The notes: generated from the sequence alone by a model not told the origin. Positions 16,973-26,656 are shown, numbered from the stretch's first letter. The stretch is DNA of 46,815 nucleotides from Sphingomonas hengshuiensis (GCA_003240755.1 QFNF01000020.1:1-46815); one strand, 5' to 3'. A program made the numbers and translations.

Positions 16973-17015
16973 GATGCCGCCCGATCGAGGCGCAGGGATG
17001 AGCAGGAGAGATAGG

Positions 17016-18350
17016 ATGTTCGCATCGCTGACGGCCATGGTGGTTGCCTCGCTCGCGGCCGCCGTCGCGTCGGCGCCTGCTGCCGCGCAGGTCGTCGCGT
17101 TCCCCGGCGCCGAAGGGGCGGGGCGCTTCGCCGCCGGCGGTCGCGGGGGGCAGGTGATCCGCGTGACCACCCTCGCCGATGCCGGACCGGGGAGCCTGCG
17201 GGCGGCGATCGACGCCACCGGGCCGCGCACCATCGTCTTCGACGTGGCCGGCACCATCGCCTTGCGCTCGCCGCTCGTCATCCGCAACGACCGCATCACC
17301 ATCGCCGGCCAGACCGCGCCCGGTGACGGCATCACCCTGCGCGACCAGACGCTGCAGATCGCCGCCAGCGACGTGATCGTCCGCTATATCCGCTCGCGGC
17401 TGGGCGCGGCGTCGAGGACGCAGGGCGACGCCATCTGGATCAGCGGCGGGACGCGGATCATCCTCGACCATGTCTCGGCAAGCTGGTCGGTCGATGAAAC
17501 CCTGTCCGCCTCGGCCAGCTACCGCGATGCCGCCAGCAGCATCGGCGACCTGACCGTGCAGTGGAGCATGATTACCGATTCGCTGCGCCGCGCCGGCCAT
17601 GTGAAGGGCGAGCATGGCTATGGCAGCCTCGTGCGCGGCGGGCGCGGGTCGCGGATGAGCTTCCACCACAATCTCTGGGCCAATCACGCCGCGCGCATGC
17701 CGCGTCCCGGAAACTATGCCCGGTTCGACGCCGATCCGCGCGGCGCCGACTTCGATTTCCGCAACAACGTCTTCTACAACTGGGGCGGCGGCCGGTCGGG
17801 CTACAATGCGGATACCGACAGCATCGCGCGGTATAATTTCGTCGCCAACACCTATCTGCCCGGTCCCGACAGCAAGGGGCGGATCGCCTTTGCCGAAAGC
17901 AACCGCCATGCCCGCGCATGGTTCGCCGGCAACAGCATGGACGGCCAGGTGCCGTCGGATCCATGGTCGCTGGTGTCGGGCGAGACCGGCGGCGCCTATC
18001 GGTTGGCCGCGCCCGTCGACATGCCCGGGATCGTCGCCGAACCGGCCGGCGTGGCGGCGCAGCGGGTGCTGGCGGGCGCGGGTGCCAGCAAGGTGCGCGA
18101 TCCGGTGGACCTCGCCGTCGTCGATGGCGTACGCCGGCGCACCGGCCGCCAGATCGATACCGAAGCGGATGCCGGCGGCTGGCCGGTATTGCGCGGCGGC
18201 ACCCCGGCGCGCGACAGCGACGGCGACGGGATGGCCGATGCGTGGGAACGGGCCAACGGGCTCGACCCGCGACGCGCCGACGGCAACGCCGTCCGCCCCG
18301 ACGGACGGACCAGTCTCGAGGCGTATCTCGATTTCCTCGCACAGGCATGA
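17016..18350 (+). CDS. Secreted pectate lyase-like protein (beta-helix)
   Basis: The 444-residue protein has a signal peptide (MFASLTAMVVASLAAAVASA to PAAAQ) and then a right-handed beta-helix. The mature start VVAFPGAEGAGRFAAGGRGG and the blocks GSLRAAID, DHVSASWSVDETLS and FHHNLWANHAARMPRP are characteristic of PL1-type pectate lyases. A DSDGDGMADAWE segment near the C-terminus resembles a calcium-binding TSP3/dockerin-like loop. It would cleave polygalacturonate by beta-elimination outside the cytoplasm. AGGAG sits 7 nt before the chosen ATG at 17016; ATG codons at 16974 and 16998 have poorer context. It opens the pectin locus and its stop codon lies inside operator copy 2. Confidence 0.88.
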   Translation: MFASLTAMVVASLAAAVASAPAAAQVVAFPGAEGAGRFAAGGRGGQVIRVTTLADAGPGSLRAAIDATGPRTIVFDVAGTIALRSPLVIRNDRITIAGQTAPGDGITLRDQTLQIAASDVIVRYIRSRLGAASRTQGDAIWISGGTRIILDHVSASWSVDETLSASASYRDAASSIGDLTVQWSMITDSLRRAGHVKGEHGYGSLVRGGRGSRMSFHHNLWANHAARMPRPGNYARFDADPRGADFDFRNNVFYNWGGGRSGYNADTDSIARYNFVANTYLPGPDSKGRIAFAESNRHARAWFAGNSMDGQVPSDPWSLVSGETGGAYRLAAPVDMPGIVAEPAGVAAQRVLAGAGASKVRDPVDLAVVDGVRRRTGRQIDTEADAGGWPVLRGGTPARDSDGDGMADAWERANGLDPRRADGNAVRPDGRTSLEAYLDFLAQA

Positions 18351-18361
18351 CACCGGTTTCC
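18347..18361. promoter_or_regulatory. LacI-like operator, copy 2 (pectin locus)
   Basis: This is an exact 15-bp repeat of the sequence at 16958-16972. It overlaps the pectate lyase stop codon (TGA 18348-18350) and ends 24 nt before the TonB receptor start. Because it lies between two same-strand genes, it suggests that the receptor has its own regulated promoter or that the repressor loops between the two sites. Confidence 0.55.
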
Positions 18362-18385
18362 AAAAATAGAATGATTGGGGAGGCA

Positions 18386-21300
18386 ATGATGACGGTTCGC
18401 AAGAGGACTTTCCTTGGGGTATCGGGACTGGCGCTGGCCATCGCCGGCAGCGCGCAGGCGCAGGCGCAGGCCCCCGGTGCGCTCGCGCCGGTCGCCGCGG
18501 CGGCGCCTTCCGCTACGGCGTACCTGCCCGGCGCCCCCGGCACGGGCGACGCGCCCGTCGCGCATCAGGAGCAGGCACCGGCACCCGACGACGCGGCCGC
18601 CGACATCATCGTCACCGGCTATCGCGCGTCGCTGCGCACCTCGATCGTCGAGAAGCGCGACGCATCGGTGCAGATCGATTCGATCAATGCCGAGGATATC
18701 GCCGACTTCCCCGACAACAATCTCGCCGAATCGCTGCAGCGCCTGCCCGGCGTCTCGATCGACCGCGACAATGGCGAAGGGCGCTCGATCACGGTGCGCG
18801 GGCTGGGCGGCGACTTCAACCGCACCCGCCTGAACGGGCTGGAGGCACTGGCGACGGCCGGCTCGAACGATTCGGGCACCAGCCCGAACCGCAGCCGCTC
18901 GTTCGACTACAACACCTTCGCCTCCGAACTGTTCAGCTCGCTGAAGGTCCAGAAGACCCCGTCGGCCGAAACCGACGAAGGGTCGCTGGGGGCGACGATC
19001 GACCTGCAGACGGGCCGCCCGTTCGATTACCGCAAGGGCGCCTTCGCCCTGTCGGCGGAGGGCAGCTACCAGGACAATATCGGCAAATGGACCCCGCGGC
19101 TGGCCGGCCTTGCGTCGAAAACCTTCGCCGACGGGACGATGGGGCTGCTGCTGTCGGCCGCATGGAGCGAATCGAAGAACGCGATCGACCAGTATCGCCG
19201 CAGCGCGGGCCAGTCCGACTATGCCTATCGCGGATCGACCTGGGCCGGCAACGAGAACCCGCAACGCGCCGGTTTCGCCGCGCCGGCCGGCACCGGCTTC
19301 GGCACCGCGATCACCAATCCCGATGCCATTGCCGCGCTGACCGGATCGAACCCGGACGCCTATGCGAAACTCTATCCGGGCGCCCCGTTCAACACGCCGG
19401 GCCGGTTCGACAATTCGACCGTCCGCTTCCCGGCGCTGCCCTCGGTCGAGCAGCAGGACGTGGAATATCAGCGCCTCGGCCTGACCGCCTCCTATCAATG
19501 GCAGATCGGCGACCGGACGCGGCTGAGCATCGACGGGCTGTATTCGCGCTTCAAGAACCGCAGCACGATCGCCCAGGTGCAGCCGGTGGGGTTGAACCGC
19601 AACAATACCAACGCGGTGTACAACACTGCCGGCAACAACCTGACCCCTTCGGCGGCACGGGCGCTCTATCCGGGCATCTGCGCGCCCAATGCCGGGTCGG
19701 CGCTGGTCCCGGCACAGGATTGCGGACAGCAACTGTACGGCACCACCCCGGCCTTCTCGACCGCGCTCAACGCGCAGGGGCAGTTGGTGGCATCGGTGCT
19801 CGCCCCGTCGGCGGTCGTCCCGGGAACGGTGGCGGCGGGCGATCCGGCGGCGTCGAACATCTTCAGCACCAATCCGTTCAACCTCGACCCCTATGACTAT
19901 TACAACAATCCCAATTCGGTCGGCTATATCCCGTCGAGCAACCGGCTGGCCTATCGCGGGTCGCTGATCGGGCGTCCGTCGGTGCGGCTGCAGGACGTCA
20001 ACGTCACCAACGGCAGCGTCGATTATCTCGTGGCCAGCAACGTCGACTTCCGCTCGGCGGTCGACCAGTCGATCTACACCACCAAGTTCAAGCAGGCGTC
20101 GCTGCAACTCGACCATGATTTCACCGACAATTTCCGCGCGGTGTTCATCGGCGGCATGTCGGAATCGACCAACGATACCGAAGGCACGCTGGTCGAATTC
20201 AACCGGATGGATTCGCCGGGCAATTTCGTGTTCGACGCCCGCGGCGGCGGCAAGATGCCGCTGATGGATCTCGGCTTCGACGCCGCCGATCCGAACAACT
20301 GGGACACGGTAAAGGGCTTTTCGGCCATTCGCCGCTACCTGCGCTATACGAAGAATACCTACAAGCAGGGCAAGATCGATTTCGACTGGCGCGTGAACCC
20401 CGATTTCAGCATCGGCTTCGGCGGCAACTACCGCGAATATGCGTTCTCCACCCGCCAGTTGGAACGCAACAACGACCTGCTGAACCCGACGCTGCGCGAA
20501 GCGGGCACCCGGGCATCGGCGGTGGGGCAGGTGGTCGATTTCGGCCAGGGGCTGGACGTTCCCGAAGGATCGCTGACCAGCTTCTACGTGCCCAGCATCG
20601 CCGCGTTCGACCAGTTGTTCGACTTCACCTGCAACTGCGTCAACAAATGGGGCGACTGGCGCCTGACCGACCGGCGCAACGGCGGACGCGAGAATTTCGG
20701 CGTCCTCGAAAAGGATACCGGGGTCTATGTCCAGTTCGACTGGACCAGCGAATTGTTCGGGCGCCCCTTCCGCGGCAACGCCGGTACCCGCATCGCCATC
20801 ACCGACGTCACGTCGAACGGCACCACGCCCGCCGGGCGCGGCATCGTCGGCAGCAACCGCTATACCGATTTCCTGCCGTCGCTGAACGCGGTGTTCGAAC
20901 CCGTCGACGACCTGCTGGTCCGTCTCGGCGCATCGCGGGTGATGGCACGCCCGCTGCTCGGCAATCTGTCGCCGTCGATCACCGGGCTGAGCATCCCCAA
21001 TACCGGGGACTCGGTCGGCGCGACGCTGACCATCGGCAACCCGCGGCTCAACCCGTTCCGCTCGACCAACCTCGATGCCAGCATCGAATGGTATTTCGCG
21101 CCGGGCGGCCTGCTCAGCATCGCCGGGTTCAACAAACAGATATCGAGCTTTCCGCAGACGATCTCCTTTTCGGGGCCATTGTCGCAATTCGCCGACGCCG
21201 CGACGATCGAGGCGATCCGCGCCCAGATCACCAACCCGGCGCAGCTTGCCTATCTCAACGCCAACAACCCCTTCGTCGCCCGGCAATTCGCCGACGCGCC

Positions 21301-21892
21301 GGGCGGGTATCTGCGCGGCTTCGAGCTGAGCTACCAGCAGGAGCTCGATTTCCTGCCCTGGTACTTCAAGAATCTCGGGCTGCAGTTGAACTACACCTAT
21401 ATCAAGTCGGAACTCAGCTACATCCTCGATCCCGGCCGGGCGGCCTCGGGCAACCTCGCCGCGATCCCGGCGACGACCGGCGCCGCGCCCTTCCTCGGCG
21501 TCTCGCCCCAGTCGGTGAACGGCACGCTGGCCTATGAAACCGCCAAATTCCGCGCCCGCGTCTCGGTCGCCTATCGCAAGGGCTATTCGCAGACCTATCC
21601 GATCGCGGGCGGTTCCTGTGCCCCGGGATTGCAGAACAGCCCGGCCAACCCCTCGGTCGCCGGCACGCCGTGCGATGCGCCGCTGGTCAACGACTTCATC
21701 TTCAGCCGCGACACGACCAATGTCGATGCGTCGATGAGCTACAAGTTCACCGACTGGCTCTCGATCAGCGCCGAAGGGCTGAACCTGACGAACCAGCCGA
21801 GCGAACGCTATGCCTATCAGGGTCAGGAAGCGGTGACGCAGTATAGCGCCGCCGGTCCGATCTACCGCATCGGTGCACGGTTGCGGTTCTGA
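18386..21892 (+). CDS. Caulobacter-type TonB-dependent receptor (pectin/oligosaccharide)
   Basis: The 1168-residue receptor has a signal peptide, a 60-residue Pro/Ala linker, and the TonB box/plug DIIVTGYRASLRTSIVEKRD. The family blocks AEDIADFPDNNLAESLQRLP and RSITVRGLGGDFNRTRLNG, typical of the Caulobacter-type class, follow. The long barrel ends GPIYRIGARLRF. A cysteine-bearing stretch (FDFTCNCVNKW, near residue 750) may form an extracellular disulfide. GGGGAGG precedes the ATG at 18386, and a second ATG follows directly. It should import oligosaccharides released by the flanking pectate lyase and GH43 enzymes. A terminator follows at 21913. Confidence 0.95.
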   Translation: MMTVRKRTFLGVSGLALAIAGSAQAQAQAPGALAPVAAAAPSATAYLPGAPGTGDAPVAHQEQAPAPDDAAADIIVTGYRASLRTSIVEKRDASVQIDSINAEDIADFPDNNLAESLQRLPGVSIDRDNGEGRSITVRGLGGDFNRTRLNGLEALATAGSNDSGTSPNRSRSFDYNTFASELFSSLKVQKTPSAETDEGSLGATIDLQTGRPFDYRKGAFALSAEGSYQDNIGKWTPRLAGLASKTFADGTMGLLLSAAWSESKNAIDQYRRSAGQSDYAYRGSTWAGNENPQRAGFAAPAGTGFGTAITNPDAIAALTGSNPDAYAKLYPGAPFNTPGRFDNSTVRFPALPSVEQQDVEYQRLGLTASYQWQIGDRTRLSIDGLYSRFKNRSTIAQVQPVGLNRNNTNAVYNTAGNNLTPSAARALYPGICAPNAGSALVPAQDCGQQLYGTTPAFSTALNAQGQLVASVLAPSAVVPGTVAAGDPAASNIFSTNPFNLDPYDYYNNPNSVGYIPSSNRLAYRGSLIGRPSVRLQDVNVTNGSVDYLVASNVDFRSAVDQSIYTTKFKQASLQLDHDFTDNFRAVFIGGMSESTNDTEGTLVEFNRMDSPGNFVFDARGGGKMPLMDLGFDAADPNNWDTVKGFSAIRRYLRYTKNTYKQGKIDFDWRVNPDFSIGFGGNYREYAFSTRQLERNNDLLNPTLREAGTRASAVGQVVDFGQGLDVPEGSLTSFYVPSIAAFDQLFDFTCNCVNKWGDWRLTDRRNGGRENFGVLEKDTGVYVQFDWTSELFGRPFRGNAGTRIAITDVTSNGTTPAGRGIVGSNRYTDFLPSLNAVFEPVDDLLVRLGASRVMARPLLGNLSPSITGLSIPNTGDSVGATLTIGNPRLNPFRSTNLDASIEWYFAPGGLLSIAGFNKQISSFPQTISFSGPLSQFADAATIEAIRAQITNPAQLAYLNANNPFVARQFADAPGGYLRGFELSYQQELDFLPWYFKNLGLQLNYTYIKSELSYILDPGRAASGNLAAIPATTGAAPFLGVSPQSVNGTLAYETAKFRARVSVAYRKGYSQTYPIAGGSCAPGLQNSPANPSVAGTPCDAPLVNDFIFSRDTTNVDASMSYKFTDWLSISAEGLNLTNQPSERYAYQGQEAVTQYSAAGPIYRIGARLRF

Positions 21893-21912
21893 TGTCCCCC
21901 CGGACGCCCACT

Positions 21913-21943
21913 CCCCGCTGCCGGACCCGGCAGCGGGGCTCTT
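21913..21943 (+). terminator. Stem-loop terminator after the TonB receptor
   Basis: CCCCGCTGCCG pairs perfectly with CGGCAGCGGGG over 11 bp with loop GACC, followed by the short T-rich CTCTTGT. It lies 20 nt after the receptor stop. The weak T-tract means it could attenuate rather than fully end transcription into the GH43 gene. Confidence 0.65.
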
Positions 21944-22031
21944 GTCCCGCATCCGCCGGCGGGGGCGTGGCGGCGGCGTTCCACTGCGACCGGCCCTTTT
22001 GCGAACATCGGTTTACGCCAGGAGTAGCCAC

Positions 22032-23624
22032 ATGATTTCACGTCGCGATGCATTCTGCACGCTGGGAGCGGTCGGTGCGGCCGCGACCCTGCCCACGACG
22101 ATCGGGACCGCGGCGGCGGCACCTGCCGCCGCCGCGCGCGATTACCGCCGCGGGTTCGACAATCAACGTATCGCGGATCTCGGCAACGGGCGTTTCCTCA
22201 ACCCGCTGCTGGCGGGGGACCATCCGGATCCGACGATCCTGAAGGATGGTCGCGATTATTACATGACCTTCTCGACCTTCGATTCCTATCCCGGGCTGGT
22301 CATCTGGCATTCGCGCGACCTGGTGAACTGGACGCCGCGCACCGCCGCGCTCAAGACCAATATCGGTGCGGTATGGGCGCCCGAGCTGACCCGGCACAAG
22401 GGGCGTTATTACCTGTATATCCCGACCAAGAACCCGACGACGAGCTGGGTGATCTGGGCCGATCACATCGACGGGCCGTGGTCGGAACCGATCGACCTGA
22501 AACTGCCCGACCATATCGATCCGGGCCATGCCGTCGGCGAGGACGGGTCGCGCTGGCTGTTCCTGTCCGGCGGCGACCGGATCCGCCTGTCCGACGACGG
22601 GCTGAGGACGGTCGGCAAGGTCGAGCATGTGTACGATCCGTGGCGCTACCCCGATACCTGGGACGTGGAGGGGTTCAGTCCGGAGGGGCCGAAGGTCACG
22701 CGGCGCGGCGACTGGTTCTATCTCGTCACCGCGGTCGGCGGCACGGCCGGGCCGCCGACCGGGCATATGGTGATCGCCGCCCGCTCCCGATCGATCCATG
22801 GGCCATGGGAACATCACCCCGGCAACCCGATCGTTCGCACCACGTCGCTCGACGAAAAATGGTGGTCGCGCGGCCATGCGACGCTGGTCGAGGGGCCGGA
22901 CGGCAGTTGGTGGTCGGTCTATCACGGGTACGAGAACGGCTTCTGGACGCTCGGGCGGCAGGCGCTGCTCGATCCGGTCGAATGGACGCCCGACGGCTGG
23001 TTCCGGATGACCGGCGGCGACCTGTCGCGGCCGATCGCGAAGCCCGGCGGCGGCAGCGCGGTGCGCCACGGCCAGCCGCTGTCGGACGATTTCAGCCGCC
23101 TTGCGCTCGGCACCAAGTGGAATTTCTTCCGCCCCACGCCGCAGGACCGGGCGCGGGCACGGGTCGAAGGGGGGGCGCTGCTGCTCGATGCGAAGGGGAA
23201 GGCGCCGTCGGACGGTGCGCCGCTGCTCCTGATCGCGGGCGATACCGGCTATCGCTTCGAATGCGACATCGAAATCGCTCCCGGCGGCACGGCGGGGCTG
23301 ATCCTGTTCTATGACGACAGGCTGTATTGCGGCCTCGGTTTCGACGAGAAGCGCTTCGTCACCCATCAGTACGGCATCGAACGCGGCCGACCGGCAAACC
23401 CGCACGGGCGCCGGATGCGGATGCGCGTGACCAACGACCGGCATATCGTCTCCTTCCATACCAGCGGCGATGGCGGGCGGACATGGACCCGGTTCGATCG
23501 TGGGATGGAGGTGTCGGGATATCACCACAATGTCCGGGGCGGGTTCCTGATGCTGCGTCCCGGTCTCTACTCGGCGGGTAGCGGCACTGCGCGCTTCCGC
23601 GATTTCCGTTTCACCGCGCTCTGA
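22032..23624 (+). CDS. Tat-exported family 43 glycoside hydrolase
   Basis: The 530-residue protein carries a twin-arginine signal (SRRDAFCTLGAVGAAATLP). It then has a GH43 five-bladed propeller with the catalytic base D66 in DHPDP, the likely pKa-modulating D163 in HIDPG and the acid E218 in SPEGP. WAPELTRHKGRYYLY is a further family block. A C-terminal beta-sandwich of about 190 residues (from LSDDFSRLALGTKWNFF) resembles DUF1349/concanavalin-like domains that often follow GH43. The likely substrate is arabinan, arabinoxylan or galactan side chains of pectin. AGGAG lies 7 nt before the ATG. Position between receptor and acetylesterase supports pectin side-chain trimming. Confidence 0.92.
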   Translation: MISRRDAFCTLGAVGAAATLPTTIGTAAAAPAAAARDYRRGFDNQRIADLGNGRFLNPLLAGDHPDPTILKDGRDYYMTFSTFDSYPGLVIWHSRDLVNWTPRTAALKTNIGAVWAPELTRHKGRYYLYIPTKNPTTSWVIWADHIDGPWSEPIDLKLPDHIDPGHAVGEDGSRWLFLSGGDRIRLSDDGLRTVGKVEHVYDPWRYPDTWDVEGFSPEGPKVTRRGDWFYLVTAVGGTAGPPTGHMVIAARSRSIHGPWEHHPGNPIVRTTSLDEKWWSRGHATLVEGPDGSWWSVYHGYENGFWTLGRQALLDPVEWTPDGWFRMTGGDLSRPIAKPGGGSAVRHGQPLSDDFSRLALGTKWNFFRPTPQDRARARVEGGALLLDAKGKAPSDGAPLLLIAGDTGYRFECDIEIAPGGTAGLILFYDDRLYCGLGFDEKRFVTHQYGIERGRPANPHGRRMRMRVTNDRHIVSFHTSGDGGRTWTRFDRGMEVSGYHHNVRGGFLMLRPGLYSAGSGTARFRDFRFTAL

Positions 23625-23638
23625 TAGGGAACTGCCAC

Positions 23639-24565
23639 ATGTTGCCAATGCTGCTCGCCATCGCGTTCGCCGCCGGACAGGCCGCGCCCGCGCCCGCGCC
23701 CGCCACTGCCCCGCCGGTCGTCCCGATCCGCGCGTCGAAGGTCGTGCTTGTCGGGGATTCCACCACCTCGGTCAGCGGCGGCTGGGGCGGCAGCTTCTGT
23801 GCAGAACACGTCACCTCGTTCCTCGCCTGCGTCAATCTGGCGCGGGGCGGCCGGTCGTCGGGCAGCTATCGCGCCGAGGGGTCGTGGAAACTGGCGCTGG
23901 CCGAAATGCAGACGCCGGGCTTCGCCAGGACCTGGGTCGTGATCCAGTTCGGTCATAACGACCAGCCGGGCAAGCCCGGTCGTTCGACCGATCTCGCCAC
24001 CGAATTTCCCGCGAACCTGCGCGCCTATGTCACCGAGACGCGTGCTGCCGGGGCGATACCGATACTGGTGACGCCCCTCAGCCGTCGCAGCTACAAGGGC
24101 GGCAGGATCGACAACGACCTTGCCCCCTGGGCGGACGCGGTGCGCCGCGTCGCGCGCGACATGGACGTCCCGCTGGTCGACCTGAACGCGCTGACCGTCG
24201 CCGAACTCGACCGGAATGGCGAAGCCTGGGCGGACGGCTTTGCCCAACTGCCCCGCACCGCTGCCGCTCCGTCCCCGGCGGCACGGGCGAACGAGACGAA
24301 CGACATGCCGTTCGCCGAACGCAAACTGTCGTTCGACCGCACCCATCTCGGCCGCGCCGGCGCGGACCATGTCGCGGCGCTGATGGCCCGGGCGCTGGCG
24401 CGCGCGGTGCCGGAAATGAGACCAACGCTCTACCAGACCCAACCCGCCCCCCCCCCCTGCAATAAAAGCGATTTCGGAAGCGCCTCGTTACCCGTGCAGG
24501 TCGTTGCCAGAACGGCCATCGTCCTTTCCGACCGACTAGGGAGCCTTCGCGCTCCAGTCCGGTGA
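23639..24565 (+). CDS. SGNH hydrolase, rhamnogalacturonan acetylesterase-like
   Basis: The 308-residue secreted esterase has a signal peptide and Pro/Ala linker (residues 1-30). The SGNH blocks are GDST with nucleophile S41, G71 in ARGGRSSG, N107 in GHND, and D233/H236 in DRTHL. The order matches CE12 rhamnogalacturonan acetylesterases, which remove acetyl groups from the pectin backbone. It starts 14 nt after the GH43 stop, so the two are co-transcribed. The catalytic fold ends near residue 262. The remaining tail is read through an 11-C run and looks unlike the family, so the true C-terminus is uncertain. Confidence 0.85.
   Translation: MLPMLLAIAFAAGQAAPAPAPATAPPVVPIRASKVVLVGDSTTSVSGGWGGSFCAEHVTSFLACVNLARGGRSSGSYRAEGSWKLALAEMQTPGFARTWVVIQFGHNDQPGKPGRSTDLATEFPANLRAYVTETRAAGAIPILVTPLSRRSYKGGRIDNDLAPWADAVRRVARDMDVPLVDLNALTVAELDRNGEAWADGFAQLPRTAAAPSPAARANETNDMPFAERKLSFDRTHLGRAGADHVAALMARALARAVPEMRPTLYQTQPAPPPCNKSDFGSASLPVQVVARTAIVLSDRLGSLRAPVR
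24447..24457 (+). repeat. C11 homopolymer inside the acetylesterase reading frame
   Basis: Eleven consecutive cytosines occur from codon 270 of the SGNH esterase. As given, the frame runs on to 24565. One extra C would end the protein at CTG CAA TAA just after the run; one C fewer would end it at a TAG near 24540. It is either a slippage (phase-variable) tract or a sequencing-length error. Confidence 0.8.
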
Positions 24566-24608
24566 GGATGGCGAGGTCGATCCGGCCGATCGACAGCTCC
24601 CTTCATGG

Positions 24609-25847
24609 TCAGGTCACTGCGGCACGGCGGCGATAGGCCGGGTCGTCCCACGCCTTCGTCGCGAGAATATCGGCGAGGATATCGACCGCGCGCCATACGT
24701 CTTCGTAGCCGGTGTAGAGCGGGGTGAAGCCGAAGCGCACGGCATCAGGCGCACGGAAGTCGCCGATCACGCCGCGGGCGATCAGTGCCTGACACAGCGC
24801 ATGGGCGTCGGGGTGAGCGTAGGACAAATGGCTGCCGCGTGACGCCGCGTCGCGCGGCGACAGCAGCGTCAGGGCGGATCCGCCGCAGCGGGCATCGACC
24901 AGGGCGACGAACAGGTCGCACAGCGCCTGCGACTTGGCGAGGATTGTCGCGAAATCGACGCCATCGAACTGCGCCAGTCCCTGTTCGAGCGCGCCCATCG
25001 CGATGATCGGCGGCGTACCGCACAGGAAGCGGGCAATGCCCCCGGCCGGGCGATAATCGTCGCCGAAGGAAAACGGCGCGTCATGTCCCATCCACCCGGT
25101 CAGCGGTGATCGGAGGGTGTCCTGCAACTCCTTCGCGACATAGAGGAACGCCGGCGCACCGGGACCGCCGTTGAGATATTTATAGCCGCATCCGACCGCT
25201 AGGTCAGCATCGCAGGCGTCGAGCAGTACCGGCACCGCGCCGACGCTGTGGCTGAGGTCCCACAGGGTCAGCGCCCCGCGGGCATGGGCGGCGGCGGTGA
25301 TCGCGGCCATGTCGAGCCGCCGCCCGCTCTTGTAATGGACATGGGTCAGCAGCACGACCGCGACGTCGTCGTCGATCGCATCGACGATGTCGTCGGCCGG
25401 TACGGTGCGCAGCCGCCGGCCGGGCAGGGTGCGGGTCACGCCATCGGCGATATAGAGGTCGGTCGGGAAATTGCCGGGTTCGCTGAGGATCGTCGTGCGG
25501 CCCGGCCGGGCGAGGCAGGCCGCAGTCAGCAGCTTGAACAAATTGACCGATGTGGAGTCCGTGACCAGCACCTCGTCGGGCTGCGCACCGATCAGCGGCG
25601 CGATCCGGGCGCCCAGCGCGCGCGGTGCGTCGATCCAGCCCGCGCTGTTCCAACTGCCGATCAGATCCTCACCCCATTCCTGCGCTATCAGCGCGGCGAT
25701 GCGGGGCGGGGTCGAGCGGGGCAGGGCGCCCAGCGAATTGCCGTCGAGATAGATCTTGCCGGCGGGCAACAGGAAATCGGCGCGCTTGTGGCGCAGCGGA
25801 TCGGCGGCATCGCACGCGCGGGCGGCATCGAGGGTCAGGGCGGTCAT
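24609..25847 (-). CDS. kynU: Kynureninase
   Basis: The 412-residue PLP enzyme has the N-terminal block [11 protein letters not shown], the phosphate-binding [13 protein letters not shown]197 in [10 protein letters not shown], and the Schiff-base lysine K223 in [11 protein letters not shown]. It converts L-kynurenine to anthranilate plus alanine in the cytoplasm. The ATG at 25847 overlaps the tryptophan dioxygenase stop by ATGA, giving a kynA-kynU unit. Kynurenine formamidase (kynB), needed between the two steps, is not in this window. Confidence 0.96.
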   Translation of the reverse strand: MTALTLDAARACDAADPLRHKRADFLLPAGKIYLDGNSLGALPRSTPPRIAALIAQEWGEDLIGSWNSAGWIDAPRALGARIAPLIGAQPDEVLVTDSTSVNLFKLLTAACLARPGRTTILSEPGNFPTDLYIADGVTRTLPGRRLRTVPADDIVDAIDDDVAVVLLTHVHYKSGRRLDMAAITAAAHARGALTLWDLSHSVGAVPVLLDACDADLAVGCGYKYLNGGPGAPAFLYVAKELQDTLRSPLTGWMGHDAPFSFGDDYRPAGGIARFLCGTPPIIAMGALEQGLAQFDGVDFATILAKSQALCDLFVALVDARCGGSALTLLSPRDAASRGSHLSYAHPDAHALCQALIARGVIGDFRAPDAVRFGFTPLYTGYEDVWRAVDILADILATKAWDDPAYRRRAAVT

Positions 25848-26656
25848 AGCGCCACCCGTACCGTCAGCAGTTCGGGAAAGAATATCTGTTCGACCACCTT
25901 TGCCAGATAGGGGACGCCCGCAGTCCCCCCGGTGCCGCGCTTGAACCCGATCACGCGTTCCACGGTTTTCAGATGCCCGAAGCGCCAGAGCTGGAAGCGA
26001 TATTCCAGATCGACCAGCTTTTCGGCGAGTTCGTACAGGTCCCAGTAGCGCGCAGGGTCGGCATAGACCCGTCGCCAGCAATCCTCGACCGCAGGCGATG
26101 CGACATAGGGTTGCGCAAAGTCGCGATCGAGCCGGTCGGCGGGCACCGGCAGGCCGGCGCGGGCGGCGGCACGCAGCGCTTCGTCGTACAGGCCGGGGCG
26201 CACCAGCGCCGCCCGCAGCGTCGCCTGGACATCGGGCGTGTCGCGGTGGACGTCGATCATCGCCGCGTTCTTGTTGCCCATCAGAAATTCGAGCAGCCGG
26301 TACTGGTGCGACTGGAACCCCGAACTGCTGCCCAGCGCGTCGCGCATCGCCGAATAATCGGCAGGGGTGATCGTGGCGAGGACGTCCCAGCTCTGGATCA
26401 ACTGCGCCTGGATACGGGCGACGCGCGCCATCATCTTGAACGCTTCGTCGAGGCGCGATTCGACGATCGCGGTGCGCGCCGCCTCCAGTTCATGAAGGCA
26501 CAGCTTCATCCACAGCTCGGATGCCTGGTGGATGACGATGAACAGCATCTCGTCATGCGTGTCGGACAGCGGATGCTGGCACGACAGCAGGGTGGGGAGG
26601 TGCAGGTAGCTGCCATAGGTCGGGCCGGCAGCGGGGGCGTCGTCGCGTTTTTCCAT
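25844..26656 (-). CDS. kynA: Tryptophan 2,3-dioxygenase
   Basis: The 270-residue heme enzyme is all helical. It contains [18 protein letters not shown] at the N-terminus, distal His43 in [11 protein letters not shown] and the proximal heme ligand H228 in [18 protein letters not shown]. The 185-residue spacing of these histidines equals that in the Xanthomonas enzyme (H55 and H240). It oxidises L-tryptophan to N-formylkynurenine. The start at 26656 is the first ATG that keeps the conserved N-terminus without the unlikely Arg/Pro-rich extension further upstream. It is the first gene of the kynA-kynU pair. Upstream bases 26657-26863 show no further gene I can support. Confidence 0.96.
   Translation of the reverse strand: MEKRDDAPAAGPTYGSYLHLPTLLSCQHPLSDTHDEMLFIVIHQASELWMKLCLHELEAARTAIVESRLDEAFKMMARVARIQAQLIQSWDVLATITPADYSAMRDALGSSSGFQSHQYRLLEFLMGNKNAAMIDVHRDTPDVQATLRAALVRPGLYDEALRAAARAGLPVPADRLDRDFAQPYVASPAVEDCWRRVYADPARYWDLYELAEKLVDLEYRFQLWRFGHLKTVERVIGFKRGTGGTAGVPYLAKVVEQIFFPELLTVRVAL

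Noticed and set aside
17996..21952. 1318-codon open frame antisense to the Caulobacter-type receptor
   Set aside because: Same effect of GC-rich codon bias; the plus-strand receptor has a signal peptide, plug and barrel blocks and a ribosome binding site.
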